From Deltaproteobacteria bacterium (GTDB lineage Bacteria; Desulfobacterota; Binatia; Binatales; Binataceae): DNA of 64,000 nt. Location: assembly GCA_021794015.1 (NCBI GenBank), contig JAJYRQ010000014.1, positions 1 through 64,000 of the forward strand, read 5' to 3'. Below the pieces are notes generated by a model. It saw only the letters and a list, made by a program, of their open reading frames with translations. It had not been told where the DNA came from and searched no databases. Positions 59,107 through 64,000 of this stretch are shown here, piece after piece (position 1 is the first letter of the stretch; the number at the start of each line of letters is the position of its first letter). Position numbers and translations under genes: made by a program.

Positions 59107-59803
59107 AGTAACCGAGCTGCGCACTGGCTACCTCGGAGTCGAGGTCCTGCACGGTATCGAGCTGGTGGTGCGGCCGGGCGAGACCGTCTGCGTTCTGGGC
59201 GCCAACGGGGCGGGCAAGACAACGTTGTTGCACGCGATCATGTGCCGGCAGCCTGCCTGGTCGGGCAATATCCGGCTGCGCGGTGTCGAGCTCGGCGGCG
59301 CGCCGCCGTTTGCGCCGGCACATCTGGGGCTTTCCTACGTCCCGGAAGGACGCGGCGTCCTGGCCTCTCTCACAGTGCGGGAAAATCTCGAGCTGGGCGC
59401 TTATCCCCCTCGCGCCCGTGCGCGCCTTAACGACAACCTTGAGCGGGTCCTGGCCCTTTTTCCGCCACTCAAACCGCGCCTGGGAGAGCCGGCGGCAAAC
59501 TTAAGCGGCGGCCAGCAACAGATGCTGGTGATCGGGCGCGCCCTGATGGCCGCCCCGGAACTCATCCTGCTCGACGAGCCTTCGCTCGGCCTAAGCCCTG
59601 CCGTGACCGGCCAGGTCTACAGCGCCCTGGCGCAACTCAAGTCCTCGGGCCAGGCAATCCTGCTGGTCGAACAGAACGTCAGCATGGCGCTCAAGCTGGG
59701 AGACCGCGCCTACGTGATGGAACAGGGACGCATCGTCGTCTCCGGCGGCCGCGAGCGCGTGCTTGCCGATCCCAGGCTGCGCAATGCTTACCTGGGCTTG
59801 TAG
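59075..59803 (+). CDS. livF: Branched-chain amino-acid ABC ATPase LivF
   Basis: The 242-residue ATPase has Walker A GANGAGKTTLLHAI, the LGLSYVPEGRGVLASLTVREN block of LivF proteins, a full ABC signature NLSGGQQQMLVIGRALM, Walker B LILLDEPSLGLSP and the H-loop region VEQNVSMAL. The GTG start lies inside livG with GGAGG 9 nt upstream. It completes the five-gene transporter. Confidence 0.93.
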   Translation: METHTAGTLLEVTELRTGYLGVEVLHGIELVVRPGETVCVLGANGAGKTTLLHAIMCRQPAWSGNIRLRGVELGGAPPFAPAHLGLSYVPEGRGVLASLTVRENLELGAYPPRARARLNDNLERVLALFPPLKPRLGEPAANLSGGQQQMLVIGRALMAAPELILLDEPSLGLSPAVTGQVYSALAQLKSSGQAILLVEQNVSMALKLGDRAYVMEQGRIVVSGGRERVLADPRLRNAYLGL

Positions 59804-59874
59804 CCGCCGGCGCCGCCTAAAGGGCGGGCCATCGCTGGACGCGGCGCGCCTTGGCGCACCGGGAGTTTTAGCCG

Positions 59875-61014
59875 ATGCGACGCGCCTGGGGTGAGCCCCC
59901 CTGGCGGCTGCCTTCGTTGCCGGCGTTGGCGCCAGCCTGCCGCGCAGGCGGCACGGGCAGGCCGCCGCCTGCGGCGACGGCCGAAGCGATAATCATAGGC
60001 GCCGGTCTTACTGGGATGGCGGCGGCCTATCACCTGGCCCGGCGCGGGCTGGCGCCGCTGGTGCTTGAGGCGGCCGCCATCGGCGACGGCGCCAGCCGCC
60101 GCACCGGCGGCATCGTCCTGGACGGCACGGCCAGGGGCGGCCTTGAAGGCAGCACTGGCGCGCTCGACGAACTTGCGCGGCTGGTTGCCTTAGAGCGGAT
60201 TGACTGCGACTTGCAACTCGGCGGCTGCTGGGAGCTGGAGCATCGGGCGCCCGGCAGTGCTAAGCCGCCGCTTTGGACCGACAACGGCGTTGAACTGGCC
60301 GTGCGCGCCAGCGTGCCGGGCGGTACGGTCGATCCGGCAGCGCTGCTGGGCGGCCTGGCCTTGGCCGCCCACCGGGCCGGCGCGCGGCTGTACGAGCATA
60401 CCGCGGTAAAAAAGCTGGACCTCGCGCCGAAGCCGCAACTTGAACTGGCCGGCACCGTTATCAGGCCGCGCCTCGTTATCGTTGCACTTAACGCCTGGAT
60501 GGCCTCGATGCTGCCCGGGGTGCGCCCCGTAACCAGTGCTTTCACCTTTGCCTGCGCCACCGAGCCGCTTGCGCCCGCCGTCCTTGAGACGGTTGGCCTG
60601 GCCGCGGGAACTCCCTTCTACACGATTGATCTGCCCTACCTGTGGGGCCGGCCTTTGGCCGACGGCCGGGTTGTTTTCGGTTCCGGGCTGATTTTTCTTG
60701 CCCCCGATCAACTGGAGCGGTTCGATATCGCGCAGGAGGAGCCGCAGGCGCTGCTGGCGCGGCTTGAAAGCCGCGTGCGCAAACTTCATCCGGCACTTGA
60801 AAATGTCGGCTTCTCCGCGCGCTGGGCCGGACCGGTCGCGATTCCCGAAAATTTCACCCCGATTATCGGCCGGATGCGCCAGGCGCCGCAGGTGCTCGTG
60901 GCCGGCGGCTATGCCGGCCATGGCGTCGCCTTGAGCGTGCGCGCCGGCCGGCTTCTAGCCGAAGCGGCGCTCGAGGCGCGCCCGCTGCCTGTCTGGAGCG
61001 AGCCGCAGCTTTGA
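59875..61014 (+). CDS. FAD-dependent oxidoreductase, DAO/DadA type
   Basis: The 379-residue flavoenzyme has its dinucleotide fold at about 38-62 (AIIIGAGLTGMAAAYHLARR) preceded by an unusual 35-residue basic, Pro/Ala-rich N-terminus that may be a misplaced start. The DAO family pattern includes RRTGGIVLDG, a mid-region VIVALNAW and the C-terminal GGYAGHGVALSVRAGRLL. Such enzymes oxidise amino acids or N-methylated amines. It follows livF by about 70 nt, suggesting that the imported ligand is its substrate. Confidence 0.82.
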   Translation: MRRAWGEPPWRLPSLPALAPACRAGGTGRPPPAATAEAIIIGAGLTGMAAAYHLARRGLAPLVLEAAAIGDGASRRTGGIVLDGTARGGLEGSTGALDELARLVALERIDCDLQLGGCWELEHRAPGSAKPPLWTDNGVELAVRASVPGGTVDPAALLGGLALAAHRAGARLYEHTAVKKLDLAPKPQLELAGTVIRPRLVIVALNAWMASMLPGVRPVTSAFTFACATEPLAPAVLETVGLAAGTPFYTIDLPYLWGRPLADGRVVFGSGLIFLAPDQLERFDIAQEEPQALLARLESRVRKLHPALENVGFSARWAGPVAIPENFTPIIGRMRQAPQVLVAGGYAGHGVALSVRAGRLLAEAALEARPLPVWSEPQL

Positions 61015-61038
61015 AGCTGCGCTTGGCGCCGGCCCGGC

Positions 61039-61734
61039 TCAGGCCAGATCGAAAAACAGTATCTCGGCGGCCGACTGTGCCTCAATCGCAAGCGTCCGCT
61101 CTTCACTTATCGCAGCGCCGTCGCCGGGCTTAAGTTCGAGCCCATTTAGACTGAGCGCGCCGGCGCAGACCTGTAGCCAGCCATGGCGCCCCGGCCGCAT
61201 CTCGTGGCGGATGGCATCGCCGGGCTTTAGCAGCGCCGCGCCAAGCGCGGCGTCCTGGTGGATGGTCAACGTGCCGTTGCTTCCGTCGGGGGTGGCTACG
61301 GGCACGAGGCCGGCGGCTGCGCCCAGGTCGAAAGCCCGCTGTTCGTAGCCTGGGGCAAGTCCCTGCTTGCCGGGCAGAATCCAGATTTGCAGGAAATGCA
61401 CCGGCTCGGAGCGCGAGGCGTTGTACTCGCTGTGCATGATGCCGGTGCCGGCGCTCATCCGCTGGACCTCGCCCCGGCGGATGACCGAGCCGTGGTTGAG
61501 GCTGTCCTTGTGCTCGAGGGCGCCACTGAGGATGTAGGTGATAATCTCCATGTCGCGGTGGCCGTGGGTGGGAAAGCCTCCGCTCGGCCGGACGCGGTCT
61601 TCGTTGATAACCCGCAGAGCACGAAACCCCATCCGACGCGGGTCGTAATAGTCGGCGAAGGAAAAACTGTGCAGGCTGTCAAGCCAGTCGCACTGCGTGC
61701 GGCCTCGTTCGACGCCTTTTCGCAATTCGACCAT
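61039..61734 (-). CDS. Pirin-family protein
   Basis: This 231-residue bicupin protein has the pirin metal site: FPTHGHRDMEIITYILSGALEH (split as FPTHGHRDMEI and ITYILSGALEHKDS) and TGIMHSEYN supply the three His and one Glu. Some pirins act as quercetin 2,3-dioxygenases, others as redox-sensing regulators. ATG 61734 is the conserved start (MVELRKGVERG). It is convergent with the FAD oxidoreductase and about 290 nt from the KdpD-like gene. Confidence 0.9.
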   Translation of the reverse strand: MVELRKGVERGRTQCDWLDSLHSFSFADYYDPRRMGFRALRVINEDRVRPSGGFPTHGHRDMEIITYILSGALEHKDSLNHGSVIRRGEVQRMSAGTGIMHSEYNASRSEPVHFLQIWILPGKQGLAPGYEQRAFDLGAAAGLVPVATPDGSNGTLTIHQDAALGAALLKPGDAIRHEMRPGRHGWLQVCAGALSLNGLELKPGDGAAISEERTLAIEAQSAAEILFFDLA

Positions 61735-62025
61735 TGCTCCCCTCGGCTCCGCTCGCTCCCGCCTTTTAAACGCGGGCGGCGCGCGGCTCAAAGTAAGCCT
61801 AGCCGCCACGCCGAACCGGGTCGAGCGGCCCTGCCTGGCGGTTCTTAACCCCTACCCTGCCGCGTGCTAACTATGCGTTAAAGCGGCGCACCGCATGGAC
61901 CAGGGCAACAATGCCGGCGCCGGCCTCCGGGGCCGGTCGAGCAACAGGCGTCGCCGGCCGAATGAAAGACAGCACGGCCGCTGAGCGCGGCCGAAGCGGC
62001 GGTTTGTCTGCCTGACGGTACGGTG

Positions 62026-63192
62026 ATGCAAAGCCAAGAAAGCGCCCAAGAACAACGCCCCGAGCCGGAAACGTTCCTCGACCTCGAGCAAACGCCCGCC
62101 AAAGGGCGGCTCAAAATCTACCTGGGCGCCGCCGCCGGCGTAGGTAAGAGCTACCAGATGCTCAAGGAGGCCCACGAACTCAAGGCGCGCGGCATCGACG
62201 TCGTCCTCGGTTTCATCGAGCCCCACGGCCGGGCCGAAACCGCCGCCCTGATCGAGGGGCTCGAGGCCGTCCCCCGCCGCCAGATCGCCTACCGCGGCGT
62301 CACGCTCGAGGAGATGGACCTGGATGCCATCCTGGCGCGCGCTCCCACGGTGGCGATCGTCGACGAGCTGGCGCACACCAATGTCCCCGGCACGCGCCAT
62401 GAAAAACGCTACCAGGACATCGAGTCCCTGCTCGCGGCCGGGATCAACGTCATCACCGCGGTCAACGTCCAGCACATCGAGAGTCTAAACCCCGTGATGC
62501 GCCGGATTACCGGCGTTGTGGTGCGCGAGACCGTGCCCGATTCGTTCATCATGCGCGCCAACCAACTGGTCACAATCGACCTCGACGTCGAAACCCTGCG
62601 CCAGCGGCTGCGCGAGGGCAAAATTTACCCCGCCGAACAGATCGACCAGGCGCTCAAAAATTTCTTCAAGCCGTCCAATTTGGTGGCCCTGCGCGAGCTG
62701 GCCCTGCGCGAAGTGGCCCGCACGCTGGAGCGCCAGCGCGAGGTGCGCCAGGCCGACACCGGCAAACCCTCGCGCATTACCGAACGTCTCATGGTCGGGC
62801 TCTCCTCCAACCCAATCGACAGCGACCTTTTGCTGCGCAAGGCCTGCCGCATCGCCGGCCAGCTCAACGCCTCCTGGTACGCGGTCCACGTCGAGACGCC
62901 CAGGGAATCGGTCAGCCGGATAAGCACGCGCGACTTCGTCGCCCTGCTGGACAACATCAACCTTGCCTCCGACTTGGGCGCCGAGACGGTATGGCTCAAG
63001 TCGGACGACGTGGTCAAGGCGCTGCTCGATTTCGCCCGGGAAAGGGGCGTTACCAAGCTGGTCGTCGGGGAAAGCCGCCAGCCTTTGTGGCGGCGGCTTA
63101 TCAAGCGTTCCGTGCCGATGCGGCTGCTCGCCCAGGCCGAAGGCCTGGACATGGAGATCGTCAGCCACGACAGCCTGGAAGGCACGGCTTGA
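62026..63192 (+). CDS. KdpD N-terminal sensor-domain protein without kinase
   Basis: The 388-residue protein is the N-terminal half of a KdpD potassium sensor. The KdpD domain (about 27-235) has a Walker A motif GAAAGVGKS (34-42), a Walker B VAIVDELAHTNVPG and NVQHIESLN. It is followed by a UspA-like domain (about 250-380: ERLMVGLSSNPIDSDLL, VVGESRQPLWRRLIKRSV). There are no membrane helices, histidine kinase or ATPase domains; full KdpD has about 900 residues. Stand-alone forms exist in some bacteria. The ATG at 62026 directly follows a GTG. It may sense potassium, c-di-AMP or stress and act on another protein. Confidence 0.85.
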   Translation: MQSQESAQEQRPEPETFLDLEQTPAKGRLKIYLGAAAGVGKSYQMLKEAHELKARGIDVVLGFIEPHGRAETAALIEGLEAVPRRQIAYRGVTLEEMDLDAILARAPTVAIVDELAHTNVPGTRHEKRYQDIESLLAAGINVITAVNVQHIESLNPVMRRITGVVVRETVPDSFIMRANQLVTIDLDVETLRQRLREGKIYPAEQIDQALKNFFKPSNLVALRELALREVARTLERQREVRQADTGKPSRITERLMVGLSSNPIDSDLLLRKACRIAGQLNASWYAVHVETPRESVSRISTRDFVALLDNINLASDLGAETVWLKSDDVVKALLDFARERGVTKLVVGESRQPLWRRLIKRSVPMRLLAQAEGLDMEIVSHDSLEGTA

Positions 63193-63288
63193 CCCGGCTT
63201 GCGCTTGCGCGCGGTCCCGCTTGCTCGAGGCCTTTACGTTGCAGCCACTCTTCGGTTCGGCCGAGAATTGAAACAAACCAACCAACCG

Positions 63289-64000
63289 ATGCCCGACAGC
63301 ACGCCAGTAATCGCCGTAAGCGGCCTTAAGGTCGAGCGCGAGATCGTCATTCTGGACGGCGTCTCATGGCGGGTCGAACGCGGCCAGCATTGGGCCATCC
63401 TGGGCGCCAACGGCGCGGGCAAGACCGCGCTGTTGAGCACGCTTACCGGCTACCTGGCGCCCACCGCCGGCACGGTCACGGTCCTGGGAGAAACCTACGG
63501 CCGCGCCGACTGGCGCGCCCTGCGCACCCGGGTGGGGCTGGTCAGCTCGAGCATCAGGCAGATGGTGCCAGGCCATGAAACGGCGCTCGCCACGGTGGCC
63601 AGCGGACGGCGCGCGATGCTCGGCCTGTGGGGCCGGCTTAAGGCCGAGGAGCGGCGCCAGGCGCTGGAAATCCTCAGCCAGGTCGAGGCCGCGCACCTCA
63701 TCGAGCGGCCATGGCGTTTCATCTCGCAGGGAGAGCAGCAGCGCCTGCTGATTGGCCGGGCGCTAATGGCGCGCCCGGCGCTGCTCACTCTCGACGAGCC
63801 GTGTGCCGGGCTGGACCCGGTTGCGCGCGAGCACTTTCTGGATTTTCTCGAGCGCCTGGCCGGCGCCGAGAGCGGCCCGACCCTGGTGCTGGTAACCCAT
63901 CACGTCGAGGAGATCGTGCCGAGCTTTTCGCACGTCCTGATGCTGCGCGGCGGGCAGGTGCTGGCGGCCGGCCTCAAGCAGCAGCTTTTGACCTCGAAGC
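63289..64000 (+). CDS. ABC-type ATPase (3' end off the window)
   Basis: The first 237 residues of an ABC ATPase are present. Walker A GANGAGKTALLSTLTGY, an incomplete signature SQGEQQRLLIGRALMARP, Walker B LLTLDEPCAGLDP and the H-loop VTHHVEEI are all visible. The pattern AILGANGAGKTALLSTLTGYL with HETALATVASGR recalls ModF/YlmA-type proteins with unknown partners. The A/C-rich leader upstream (AAACAAACCAACC) holds no ribosome site. The end is beyond the window. Confidence 0.85.
   Translation, partial: MPDSTPVIAVSGLKVEREIVILDGVSWRVERGQHWAILGANGAGKTALLSTLTGYLAPTAGTVTVLGETYGRADWRALRTRVGLVSSSIRQMVPGHETALATVASGRRAMLGLWGRLKAEERRQALEILSQVEAAHLIERPWRFISQGEQQRLLIGRALMARPALLTLDEPCAGLDPVAREHFLDFLERLAGAESGPTLVLVTHHVEEIVPSFSHVLMLRGGQVLAAGLKQQLLTSK

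Overview
This is a 64 kb stretch of G+C-rich DNA from a Gram-negative bacterium. TonB/ExbBD, TolC, outer-membrane barrels and a lipobox protein all point to an outer membrane. The gene content combines PQQ cofactor synthesis, a Sat-AprBA-QmoABC dissimilatory sulfur cluster, branched-chain amino-acid ABC transport and RND efflux. That mix would suit an uncultivated soil or subsurface lineage such as Binatota, Methylomirabilota/Rokubacteria or a Desulfobacterota relative, but no marker gene here fixes the taxonomy. I saw no rRNA or tRNA gene and no CRISPR array.

Layout. (1) 1-1992: two tandem paralogous secreted, barrel-like proteins, each with its own plausible promoter. (2) 2.3-6.0 kb: a plasmid-type module with a RepA initiator, ParA plus a ribbon-helix-helix partner, four iterons and several families of dispersed repeats. 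(3) 6.2-13.6 kb: pqqABCDE on the minus strand, divergent from a MoxYZ-like two-component pair and exbB-exbD-tonB. (4) 13.8-21.2 kb: three PMT/ArnT-type glycosyltransferases and a glutamine-dependent asparagine synthase. (5) 21.3-26.4 kb: an MFS transporter, a cupredoxin/haem-binding/outer-membrane operon with a Fur-box-like site, a DUF4382 lipoprotein and an antitoxin fragment. (6) 26.4-33.8 kb: a five-gene operon (DUF2892, TolC, HlyD, RND, OsmC) divergent from an ArsR-rhodanese regulator, with a clear promoter and operator between them. (7) 33.8-39.7 kb: a lasso-peptide-like maturation set (transglutaminase-like B2 protein, RRE protein carrying a lasso-leader-like tail, HprK-like kinase, nucleotidyltransferase) behind a Wzc-type tyrosine kinase, with a MITE in the kinase 3' end. 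(8) 40.1-48.8 kb: sat-aprB-aprA-qmoABC-HIT. (9) 48.9-53.4 kb: a toxin-antitoxin pair, a hybrid histidine kinase and a GNAT-like protein. (10) 53.6-61.0 kb: a Kelch protein, then livKHMGF and an FAD oxidoreductase. (11) 61.0-64.0 kb: a pirin, a KdpD N-terminal-only protein and an ABC ATPase that runs off the window.

How the parts fit. PQQ serves periplasmic quinoprotein dehydrogenases; the divergent MoxYZ-like pair could control them, and TonB-ExbBD could energise uptake of a metal or cofactor. Sat, AprBA and Qmo interconvert sulfate, APS and sulfite and exchange electrons with quinone. The ArsR-rhodanese regulator beside an efflux and OsmC operon suggests a response to reactive sulfur. The rep/par module means the window is either a large plasmid or chromid, or a chromosome carrying an integrated plasmid; the sequence alone does not settle which.
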